DNA of 64,000 nucleotides from Martelella sp. NC20 (GTDB lineage Bacteria; Pseudomonadota; Alphaproteobacteria; Rhizobiales; Rhizobiaceae), in contig NZ_CP054861.1 in the NCBI RefSeq assembly GCF_013459645.1, forward strand, positions 3,522,001 through 3,586,000. The letters run 5' to 3'. The notes below the pieces were generated by a model that had not been told where the DNA came from, searched no databases, and worked only from the letters and a program-made list of their open reading frames with translations. How positions within the stretch are numbered: position 1 is the stretch's first letter; every line of letters begins with the position of its first letter. Below, one piece after another: positions 42,093 to 49,335 of the stretch. Both the position numbers and the translations under genes were made by a program.

Positions 42093-43190
42093 TTATTTCG
42101 GCAGCGGCGTCGTGACGCCCTTGACGTGCCAGTCCATGGCGACGATCTGCTCGGTGGTCATGGTTTCGCCCGAGGCGACGCCTTCGCTGCCGTCGGCCTT
42201 GGTGATCGGCCCGGTGAACGGCGAGAAACTGCCATCGGCGATCCTGGCCTCGGTTGCCTTGATCCTGTCCATGATGTCGGCGGGGATATCGTCGTTGAGA
42301 TCGATGACCGCGACCACGCCGTCCGCCACGCCCAGAAATGCGTTCGCGCCCTTGAACGTGCCGTTCATATGGGCGTCGACCTGGGCCTTGAAATAGGGCG
42401 ACCAGTCGGTCGCGACACAGCCGAGATATTTCTCCGGCGCGTATTTCTTCATCGATGAATTGAGGTTGAAGGCGTAGACGCCGGCTTCCTCGCAGGCCGA
42501 AATCACCGAGGGCGTGTCCTGCGCGTTGGAGAAGATCACGTCGCAGCCCTGCGCCATCAGCGCCTTGGCGGCATCCTGTTCCTGGGCCGGATCGAACCAC
42601 GAGTTGACCCAGACGACCGATACCTCGACATCCGGATTGACCGCCTGCGCGCCGAGCGTGAAGGCGTTGATCGAGGTGATCAGTTCGGGAATGGCGAAGG
42701 CCGAAACCGATCCGAGCTTGCCGGTCTTGGAAAGCGCGGCGGCGGCCATGCCGAGCAGGTAGGTGCCCTGGAAATATTTGGCGGCAAACGGCGAGAAGTT
42801 CGGCGCGACCATATAGCCCGAGGCATGCAGCACGCTTGCCTTCGGATTGCGCCGCGCGATCTGGAACGCGCCGTTCTGATAGCCGAACGAGCCGGCGATC
42901 AGGAAATTATTCCCATCGGCAACGGTCTTGTTCATGATCCGGTCGGCGTCCGGGCCTTCCGCGATGTTTTCGAGCACGGTGACCTTCACCTTGTCGCCGT
43001 AAGCTTGCTTGACCGGTTCGAGGCCGGCGGCAAGCGCGTGGCCCCAGCCGACATCGCCGATCGGTGACGGCACCACGAGCGTGATGCCGAGCGGCTCATC
43101 GGCGGCAAAGGCGCGCTGTGCGCCGAGTGCGCCGGCAAGGCCGGTCGCGGCTGCGGCCTGGATCAAGGTTCTGCGGGTAATCTTCGTCAT
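42093..43190 (-). CDS. BMP-family purine/nucleoside-binding protein with a Tat signal
   Basis: Periplasmic binding protein of the Bmp/PnrA-like family, 365 residues. The N-terminus MTKITRRTLIQAAAA is a twin-arginine signal (Arg6-Arg7) with cleavage expected after AFA near residue 29, so it should be exported folded. The family binds purine nucleosides or bases, in keeping with the deaminase gene upstream in the operon. Confidence 0.9.
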   Translation of the reverse strand: MTKITRRTLIQAAAATGLAGALGAQRAFAADEPLGITLVVPSPIGDVGWGHALAAGLEPVKQAYGDKVKVTVLENIAEGPDADRIMNKTVADGNNFLIAGSFGYQNGAFQIARRNPKASVLHASGYMVAPNFSPFAAKYFQGTYLLGMAAAALSKTGKLGSVSAFAIPELITSINAFTLGAQAVNPDVEVSVVWVNSWFDPAQEQDAAKALMAQGCDVIFSNAQDTPSVISACEEAGVYAFNLNSSMKKYAPEKYLGCVATDWSPYFKAQVDAHMNGTFKGANAFLGVADGVVAVIDLNDDIPADIMDRIKATEARIADGSFSPFTGPITKADGSEGVASGETMTTEQIVAMDWHVKGVTTPLPK

Positions 43191-43214
43191 GTTCTGGTCC
43201 CCTGGAGTTGGCGT

Positions 43215-44594
43215 TCACATTGCTATGCCGGCGAGCGCCGCTTCGGCGTCCGCAAAGAGTTTTCTCTCGTCGAGACCGGCGAATTCGCCGTTCTGCCAGA
43301 CGATCTGTCCGTTGATCATCGTCATGTCGGTCGCCATGCCGATCCCGACGCGGGCAATCAGGCTCAGCGGGTCATGGCGGGTGCCGACATAATCCATGCG
43401 GCGGCTGTCGATCGCGAACAGGTCCGCGGCCATGCCGGGCGCCAGCCTGCCGATATCGCCGCGCCCGAGCAGGCTTGCCCCGCCGGTGGTGCCATAGGCC
43501 AGGAAATCGGCTGGTGGCGGCACCTTGTGCTTGCGGGTCGATGAGACGAGGCACTGGAGCATGTAGGCCGAATGCAGGCAGTGCATCAGATTGGAATTGT
43601 CGTTGGATGCAGCACCATCGCAGCCAAGGCCGACGCGCATGCCGAAGGCGGCCATCGCCGGAATGTCGGTGATCTGCTCGCCGACCAGATAGACCGGCTC
43701 CGGGCAGTGGGAAACGCCGGTGCCGCTTGCAGCCATCCGGCCGAGTTCGTCATGGGTCAGTTCCCAGCAATGGGCATAGAAGGTATCGGGACCGGCAAAG
43801 CCGATCTCTTCCAGATAGTCGACGGTGCGAAGCCCGTGGCGGGCCTCCATTACCGGGCTCTCGCCTTCGCCGACATGGGTGTGCAGGAAGACGCCGCGGT
43901 CGCGCGCGAGGCGGGCCGATTCCACGAAGGTCTCGCGATAACTGTTGACAGGCTGGCAGGGGGCGACGACGACCTGGCGCATGCTGAAGGGTTGCGCATC
44001 GTGATAGGCGTCGATCAGCCGCGCGCAGTCATCGATGAACTCGTCGGTGGTCTCCAGCATCTCGTCGGGTATGGTCGAGCCTTCGGATTTCGGCAGGCTG
44101 TTGCCGCCGCGCCCGGCGTGAAACCGCATGCCGAGCAGGTCGGCGGCCTCGAACTGCCGGTCGACCAGCCGTTTGCCGGCATGGCGCGGGAAATTATACT
44201 GATGATCGAAGGCGGTGGTGCAGCCATGCTTGATCAGTTCGGCCATGGCGGTGACCGAGGCATGATAGAAGCAGTCCTCGTTGAGGCGCGAGAACACCGG
44301 GTAGATCCGGTCGAGCCATTCGATGACCGACAGTTTGGTCCAGTCCAGATCGGCCCGGTTGCGCACGAAACACTGGAAGAAATGATGGTGGGTGTTGACC
44401 AGGCCGGGATAGACGAACCAGCCGTCCGCGTCGAGTGTGATAGTGCCCGGCGGCAATTCGCTGTCGGCAAGCCCGTGGCCGATCGCTTTGATCGCCGGGC
44501 CGTCGGTCAGAAGATCGACATCGCGCAGCACCATCGGACCATTGCCATCGTCGACAACGACGGCTGCGCAGTTCTCCAGCAGATAGCCGGCCAT
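43215..44594 (-). CDS. Amidohydrolase of the 8-oxoguanine/guanine deaminase type
   Basis: Zinc-dependent deaminase, 459 residues, cytosolic. Metal ligands: His69 and His71 in GLVNTHHHFFQ, a His in LHTHVGEGE, a His in YAHCWEL and an Asp in GLGCDGAASNDNS. The NTHHHxxQ form and length fit the 8-oxoguanine deaminase group, which is close to triazine hydrolases. In this operon it probably converts an imported aminopurine to the oxo form, for example guanine to xanthine; substrate inferred. Confidence 0.8.
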   Translation of the reverse strand: MAGYLLENCAAVVVDDGNGPMVLRDVDLLTDGPAIKAIGHGLADSELPPGTITLDADGWFVYPGLVNTHHHFFQCFVRNRADLDWTKLSVIEWLDRIYPVFSRLNEDCFYHASVTAMAELIKHGCTTAFDHQYNFPRHAGKRLVDRQFEAADLLGMRFHAGRGGNSLPKSEGSTIPDEMLETTDEFIDDCARLIDAYHDAQPFSMRQVVVAPCQPVNSYRETFVESARLARDRGVFLHTHVGEGESPVMEARHGLRTVDYLEEIGFAGPDTFYAHCWELTHDELGRMAASGTGVSHCPEPVYLVGEQITDIPAMAAFGMRVGLGCDGAASNDNSNLMHCLHSAYMLQCLVSSTRKHKVPPPADFLAYGTTGGASLLGRGDIGRLAPGMAADLFAIDSRRMDYVGTRHDPLSLIARVGIGMATDMTMINGQIVWQNGEFAGLDERKLFADAEAALAGIAM

Positions 44595-44595
44595 G

Positions 44596-45258
44596 TCAGA
44601 CTTCCTCCGCCTTGTAGTCCGGTTCCGGCTTCAGTTCGTGCAGCCGGTGAATGCCCGGCATTTCGATGAAGCCGTCCAGCGCGCGGATGGCCCGCAGCCA
44701 GAGGCGGATGCTGGGATAGCTATCGAGCAGGATATTGCCGTCCGGCGCGAGCGCCACATAGGGAAAGCAGGCGATGTCGGCAATCGTCGGGCGGTCGGCG
44801 GCAAGGTACCGCATGCCGCGTTCGCGCTGTTCGAAAAGCCCCATTTCCAGTTCCCGAAGTGCTGCGATGCCGCCGGCGGTCATGGCATCGATATCGCCCG
44901 GCACATTCAGCATCCGGTGGAGCCGCGCGCCGCCAAGGCTTGTTGTCAGTCGGGGCGAGAAGGCGAGCCATTGCTGAACCAGGGCCGTCTCGCGGGCGTC
45001 ATCGGCGCGGCCAAGCCAGGACGGGGCAGAACCCGCCGCGATATAGGCGAGCATGGCCGAGGATTCCGTCAGAACCAGATCGCCATCCGTCATCACAGGA
45101 AGCGTTCCCGCCGGATTGAGCGCCAGCATCGCCGGGCCGCGGTGTTCCCTGCCGGGATGAAAGTCGACCGCGCGGGTTTCGAGCGTGATGCCGGCAAGGG
45201 CGGCCATCAGGCGCACCTTGTAGCAGCTTGGAGAAAGAACGTAATCGTAGAGCTTCAT
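44596..45258 (-). CDS. Glutathione S-transferase homologue in the oxygenase operon
   Basis: A 220-residue protein with a thioredoxin-like N-terminal domain (SPSCYKVRLMAALAG at 9-23; NPAGTLPVMTDGDLVLTESSAMLAYIA about 48-74) and a helical C-terminal GST domain. It overlaps the oxygenase catalytic gene by 4 bases. In Pseudomonas caffeine demethylation, the GST homologue NdmE is a structural partner of the split Rieske oxygenase NdmC/NdmD; a similar scaffold role is suggested here by context. Confidence 0.8.
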   Translation of the reverse strand: MKLYDYVLSPSCYKVRLMAALAGITLETRAVDFHPGREHRGPAMLALNPAGTLPVMTDGDLVLTESSAMLAYIAAGSAPSWLGRADDARETALVQQWLAFSPRLTTSLGGARLHRMLNVPGDIDAMTAGGIAALRELEMGLFEQRERGMRYLAADRPTIADIACFPYVALAPDGNILLDSYPSIRLWLRAIRALDGFIEMPGIHRLHELKPEPDYKAEEV

Positions 45259-46088
45259 TGTGCCACCAATTGTGCGCCATAGGTGTAATTATGGCGCTTC
45301 AGCCAGCGCCTGTAGGCGATCGAGGTCATATCTGCCCGCGTCGGGATTTCCTTGCCCGGATCGAGCGGCAGGCGCGCGGGAATCTGGTTTTCGAGGATCG
45401 AGCGGTCCTGCAGGAAAATCAGCTGCTGGAACTGGATCAGGTCGGTCATCGAGGCATCGTCGTCGAACAGCGCCATCCACGGCCACACCTCGCACAACTC
45501 CTCCGTCAGCGGCTGGACGAACAGCGCGATCACATCCCATTCGCCAGGGCGCGGCGGGCTGGACTTGTAGAGCACCGAACAGGTGGGGGCGGGGACGCGA
45601 TACATATAGTCGGTATCGATGCCGCCGCTTGCCGATCTGGCGGCCTGCGGCTGGTAGAATTTCACCTGGGTCGCCCAGACCTCGTCCTCCTCCTCGCGGA
45701 TTTCGACCTTGTAGTTGAAGACTTCGGTATGCGGTTCCGCACCCAGAATATCGGTGTGGACGAACGGGAAATGAGCGATGTCGAGGAAGTTCTCGACGGC
45801 TCTCAGCGGCGAACAGCGAACCCTGACGACCCCGACATCGACAAGCCGGCGATCGGGGTCAGTGGCTTCCGGAATATCGAACAATTCATGTCCGGGCGCG
45901 CCGAGCGAGGTCCAGACATGGCCATAGCGCAGCCGCACGGGAAGTGTGCGTCCGTCTTCGGCCGTTACCTTCGCTTCATCGGCGCCGACGCGCGCAACGG
46001 TGATGTTTTCACCCATCAGCAGCGTCTCGCGGACATCGAGTTTGCTGAACAGCGCGACGGGATACCATTCGTCGATCATGGCATTCAT
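45255..46088 (-). CDS. Rieske-less oxygenase catalytic subunit (mononuclear iron domain)
   Basis: A 277-residue protein related to ring-hydroxylating oxygenase alpha subunits. The mononuclear-iron motif is intact: Asn100, Asp103, His106 and His111 (ENFLDIAHFPFVH), with a third ligand candidate Asp228 (FLQDRSILENQ). The N-terminal 60 residues start like a Rieske domain (WYPVALFSKLD, then YGHVWTSLG), but the loops with Cys-x-His and Cys-x2-His are absent, so it cannot carry the 2Fe-2S cluster. The next gene upstream supplies a Rieske domain and overlaps by 4 bases. Confidence 0.8.
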   Translation of the reverse strand: MNAMIDEWYPVALFSKLDVRETLLMGENITVARVGADEAKVTAEDGRTLPVRLRYGHVWTSLGAPGHELFDIPEATDPDRRLVDVGVVRVRCSPLRAVENFLDIAHFPFVHTDILGAEPHTEVFNYKVEIREEEDEVWATQVKFYQPQAARSASGGIDTDYMYRVPAPTCSVLYKSSPPRPGEWDVIALFVQPLTEELCEVWPWMALFDDDASMTDLIQFQQLIFLQDRSILENQIPARLPLDPGKEIPTRADMTSIAYRRWLKRHNYTYGAQLVAQ

Positions 46089-46732
46089 GATTTGCCTCCC
46101 TCGATGCCGGCAGCTTCGGCTTTCCGGCGCAGCGCCTCCGCCTCTCGCGAGGCCGCGATCCGCTCTGCCGGCGTCGCCTCGCGGGAGACCAGAACATGCA
46201 TCAGCGTCTCATCATTTCCGTGATCCGACAGCAGGAGGCGCAATGTCTCCCCTGCGGATTTCAGGATGCCGTCGGCATCCGCCTTCGCGCCGGCCGCGCG
46301 CTCGATGGCGGCGATGCCCGCGTGGACGTTCAGCGAGCGAAGCGGCGTAAACCCCTCCAGGCGCGGCGGCGCGTCCGGCTCATTGCCGTCCGCGACCCAG
46401 ATGACGCCGTCCTGCTCGACCACGGGATAGGTTTCAACGCGGATGGTTTTGGGCGGCGTGAGGTCGGGATGGGCCGGGATGCGCAGACACTGGCCGTCCT
46501 GGCCATAGCTCCAGCCATGATAGATGCAGGACAGTTTCTCGCCGCGCACGAAGCCGTGCGAAAGGCGCATGCCCCTGTGGGGACAGCGATCGTCGGAGGC
46601 GGACAGACGACCGGAAGCGCTGCGCCACAGGGCTATGGTTCCGGCGGCCAGATTGACCGGCATCGCCGTGCCCGCCGTCAAATCCGCCGACAGCGCTGCC
46701 GGCGTCCATCTGCCCGTTGTCTGGGGGTGCAT
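46085..46732 (-). CDS. Rieske 2Fe-2S protein, separate electron-transfer subunit
   Basis: A 215-residue protein with a Rieske domain at about 8-115: Cys50-Pro-His52 (DRCPHRGMRLSHG) and Cys69-x2-His72 (CIYHGWSYG) bind the cluster. Residues 116-215 are not a known reductase, ferredoxin or mononuclear-iron domain and end in a charged helix (REAEALRRKAEAAG). It overlaps the Rieske-less catalytic subunit gene, so the pair probably forms one split oxygenase. No NADH reductase is encoded here, so electrons must come from elsewhere. Confidence 0.82.
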   Translation of the reverse strand: MHPQTTGRWTPAALSADLTAGTAMPVNLAAGTIALWRSASGRLSASDDRCPHRGMRLSHGFVRGEKLSCIYHGWSYGQDGQCLRIPAHPDLTPPKTIRVETYPVVEQDGVIWVADGNEPDAPPRLEGFTPLRSLNVHAGIAAIERAAGAKADADGILKSAGETLRLLLSDHGNDETLMHVLVSREATPAERIAASREAEALRRKAEAAGIEGGKS

Positions 46733-46808
46733 TTATGGACTTTCCACATATCGGTTTGTCATCTGTCACCGCAGTTTTTCGGCAAGCCATCGCGGCGACG
46801 GCGTTTAA

Positions 46809-46858
46809 GTTTGCACAGCAAATATGCATTGGCAAGAATGAACAAATTTAGTGCAAAC
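46809..46858 (-). promoter_or_regulatory. Inverted repeat upstream of the Rieske gene
   Basis: Perfect 8-bp arms GTTTGCAC (46809-46816) and GTGCAAAC (46851-46858), centres 42 bp apart (four helical turns), in the only AT-rich stretch of the cluster and about 80-125 bases before the Rieske start. It likely marks the operon promoter and a regulator site; no promoter hexamers stand out. Confidence 0.45.
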
Positions 46859-46905
46859 ATAATTTGAACGGGGATTTCGGCGCTCCGGTACTCGAAACCG
46901 TTTCG

Positions 46906-47196
46906 TCAATGGCTGGCGAACCGAGGCGCGAGACGATCTGGCGGCATATTCTCAAGCGGCAGGCATTCGATGTCGTCGACCCATATATCGATCGGCCCCA
47001 GCAAACAGGCGACTTCCATCGCATCGATGAGAGCGGACGGGCCCTTGACCGCCATTTCGATTCGTTCCGGCGAGGCGGCGATGATCCGCTCCTCCAGCCC
47101 GAGCTTGCGGGCATGGCGTTCCATCCAGGGTATGAAGCTGTTGGCGCCGAAACTGCCGCGCATGATGAATTTCTGGGTCTGGTCGATCTGGGTCAA
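46906..47196 (-). CDS. Acylphosphatase-like protein lacking catalytic residues
   Basis: A 96-residue protein with an acylphosphatase-like layout: FIMRGSFGANSFIPWMERHARKLGL resembles the phosphate loop and first helix, and the rest follows the ferredoxin-like fold pattern (AVKGPSALIDAMEVACLLGPI). The catalytic Arg of the loop (normally FR) is Ile, and the position of the catalytic Asn is Ala. The only start is a TTG at 47196, after GAGAG; the frame closes just upstream. It may bind a ligand or partner rather than hydrolyse. Assignment tentative. Confidence 0.55.
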   Translation of the reverse strand: MTQIDQTQKFIMRGSFGANSFIPWMERHARKLGLEERIIAASPERIEMAVKGPSALIDAMEVACLLGPIDIWVDDIECLPLENMPPDRLAPRFASH

Positions 47197-47523
47197 GGGC
47201 TATTCTCTCGAAGGTCGGACGTTCGGAGGCTTCGGGCGCCAGATTATGCAGCCGCCGCACACCCGTCCAGCCCGATTTGCGGAGAAGCGCGCTCTGCGCG
47301 CTCCCGTCACGTCTGATTCGCGGGGATTGCGCGCCGTTTCGCGGTCGCTTTGGCAACTCGCTCTGGCGTTGGCCTTTGCGACAGAGGTATGACATCATCT
47401 GGAAAAATGATATCGGATGTTTCACAAGATGCCTTTCATCACGACCCGGAAGCACATACGAAAATCGTGGCTTTTCAGCTGCAGCAAATCCACCGACAGC
47501 CTTTCAGACGCTGAAGGGGCGGT
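47197..47523. other. Intergenic region before folA
   Basis: About 330 bases with no supported gene on either strand. thyA, which precedes folA in many rhizobia, is not here, and I find no remnant of it. Divergent promoters for the 46906 gene and folA probably lie here. Confidence 0.5.
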
Positions 47524-48042
47524 ATGATGAACAAGATCGATATCGTGCTGATCGCCGCCGTGGCCGAAAACGGGGTGATCGGTCGGGCGGGGGACATGCC
47601 CTGGCATCTGGCTTCCGATTTCAAGCGCTTCCGCGCGATCACCATGGGCAAGCCGCAGATCATGGGCCGCAAGACTTTCGCGTCCATCGGCAAGCCGCTT
47701 CCCGGCCGCACCAACATCGTCGTGTCGCGCGATCCGGGCCTTGCCATCGAGGGCTGCCTGACCGCGGCCACGCTGGAGGATGCTCTGGCGCTCGCCAAAG
47801 CCGATGCCGTCGAAAAGGGCATGGACGAAATCTGCATTCAGGGCGGCGGCGAGATCTACCGGCAGGCAATCCATAATGCCGACCGTTTGCGCATCACCCA
47901 TGTCGAGACCGCGCTCGAAGGCGATACGACATTTCCGGAAATCGATCCGGCGCTCTGGAAGGTGACCGAGGAGGAAAGGCTGCCCGCCGGCGAAAAGGAC
48001 GACTATCCGACCTGTTACAAGGTCTATGAGCGTCGCCGTTGA
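47524..48042 (+). CDS. folA: Dihydrofolate reductase
   Basis: NADPH-dependent reduction of dihydrofolate to tetrahydrofolate, 172 residues, cytosolic. Motifs: LIAAVAENGVIG, DMPWHLASDFKRFR (with the substrate-binding Asp in place), MGRKTFASIG, and IQGGGEIYRQAI. Two consecutive ATGs (47524, 47527) follow GAAGGGG; either could be used. First gene of the folA-hflK-hflC-DUF2065-degP row. Confidence 0.96.
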   Translation: MMNKIDIVLIAAVAENGVIGRAGDMPWHLASDFKRFRAITMGKPQIMGRKTFASIGKPLPGRTNIVVSRDPGLAIEGCLTAATLEDALALAKADAVEKGMDEICIQGGGEIYRQAIHNADRLRITHVETALEGDTTFPEIDPALWKVTEEERLPAGEKDDYPTCYKVYERRR

Positions 48043-48085
48043 ACAGGAATTTACCGAGAAAACCCTTTCGTTATCACGGATCGCG

Positions 48086-48114
48086 TTGAAAGCGGCGGTT
48101 CGCGTCCCTATAAC
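48086..48114 (+). promoter_or_regulatory. Promoter of hflKC-degP
   Basis: -35 TTGAAA (48086-48091), 17-bp spacer, -10 TATAAC (48109-48114) preceded by CCC. The CCCTATAAC form also resembles heat-shock (RpoH) promoters of alphaproteobacteria, which would suit a protease operon. The start would be near 48121, 66 bases before hflK. Confidence 0.6.
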
Positions 48115-48186
48115 GGGACAAACGCCTTGCGCGTAAATGGGGCCGCCCTGAGCGGTCCAGAGGAAACAAACAAATAAGAGGTGTGG

Positions 48187-49335
48187 ATGCCCTGGAGCAA
48201 TCAGAATGGCGGCGGTCCCTGGGGAGGCGGCGGCGATAATCAGGGGCCCTGGGGCCAGGGGCCGAAGCGCCCTTCCGGCGGCAGTGGCGGCAACGGCAAT
48301 GGCGGCCCGCCCGATATCGAGGATTTCTTCCGCAGGGGCCAGGATCAGTTCAAGGGCATGTTCCCCGGTGGTTTCAGCACCGGCCTGATCGCCATCATCA
48401 TTCTCGTGGTCGCGGCCTTCTGGGTGATGCAATCGCTCTATACGATCCAGCCGGACCAGCGCGGGGTCGAGCTTCGCCTCGGCAAGCCCAAGCAGGAAAT
48501 CGCCGGCCCCGGCCTGCACCTGATGGCGTGGCCGATCGATCAGGTCGAGACCGTCAACATCACCGAGCAGCAGCTCAATATCGGGACCGGCACTTCGGGC
48601 CGGTCCGGCATCATGCTGACCGGGGATCAGAACATCGTGGATATCGAATTCGTCGTGCTGTTTTCGGTAACCGATCCGGAAGCCTATCTCTTCAACGTCG
48701 AAAACCCGATCCAGACGTTGCAGCAGGTCTCCGAAAGCGCCATGCGCGAGGTGGTCAGCTCCCGTCCCGCCCAGGACGTGTTCCGTGATGACCGCGAGGG
48801 CATCGCGCTCGACGTCAAGGACATCATCCAGTCGACGCTCGACAACTACGGCGCCGGGATCACCATCAACGCGGTGTCGATCGAGGAGGCCGCGCCGCCT
48901 TCGGAAGTCGCGGACGCCTTCGATGAAGTGCAGCGCGCCGAGCAGGACGAAGACCGCTACTATGAAGAGGCCAACCAGTACGCCAACAAGGTGCTTGGCG
49001 CTTCCCGCGGCGACGCGGCCCAGATCCGCGAAGCGGCAGCCGCCTACAAGGACCGTGTCGTGAAGGACGCGGAAGGCGAGGCCGGTCGCTTCAATTCGAT
49101 CTACGAGACCTACACGGCCGTACCGGAAGTCACCCGCAAGCGGCTTTATCTCGAAACCATGCAGCAGGTGTTCGGCAGGTCCAAGAACGTCATCATCGAC
49201 AGCGACGGGCAGGGCGTCGTTCCCTATCTTCCGCTCGATGCGATCGACCGTGCGGCCCAGGACAAGCGTCCGGTATCGCAGACGACCACGCCTTCACCGG
49301 CGACGCAGAATCTTACCCAGGGAGCGAGCCAGTAA
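48187..49335 (+). CDS. hflK: HflK, subunit of the FtsH-modulating HflKC complex
   Basis: SPFH/prohibitin-type membrane protein, 382 residues: Gly/Pro-rich cytoplasmic start (MPWSNQNGGG), one membrane helix (about 66-86), then the SPFH domain and a coiled-coil region rich in Ala, Glu and Arg. With HflC it forms a cage around FtsH. The ATG at 48187 is chosen over an in-frame GTG at 48181. It overlaps hflC by one base. Confidence 0.95.
   Translation: MPWSNQNGGGPWGGGGDNQGPWGQGPKRPSGGSGGNGNGGPPDIEDFFRRGQDQFKGMFPGGFSTGLIAIIILVVAAFWVMQSLYTIQPDQRGVELRLGKPKQEIAGPGLHLMAWPIDQVETVNITEQQLNIGTGTSGRSGIMLTGDQNIVDIEFVVLFSVTDPEAYLFNVENPIQTLQQVSESAMREVVSSRPAQDVFRDDREGIALDVKDIIQSTLDNYGAGITINAVSIEEAAPPSEVADAFDEVQRAEQDEDRYYEEANQYANKVLGASRGDAAQIREAAAAYKDRVVKDAEGEAGRFNSIYETYTAVPEVTRKRLYLETMQQVFGRSKNVIIDSDGQGVVPYLPLDAIDRAAQDKRPVSQTTTPSPATQNLTQGASQ

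Noticed and set aside
46755-46775. TTGTCATCTGTCAC as a PhoB box
   Set aside because: The two CTGTCA-like repeats lack the 4-bp spacing of a Pho box and the first is imperfect.
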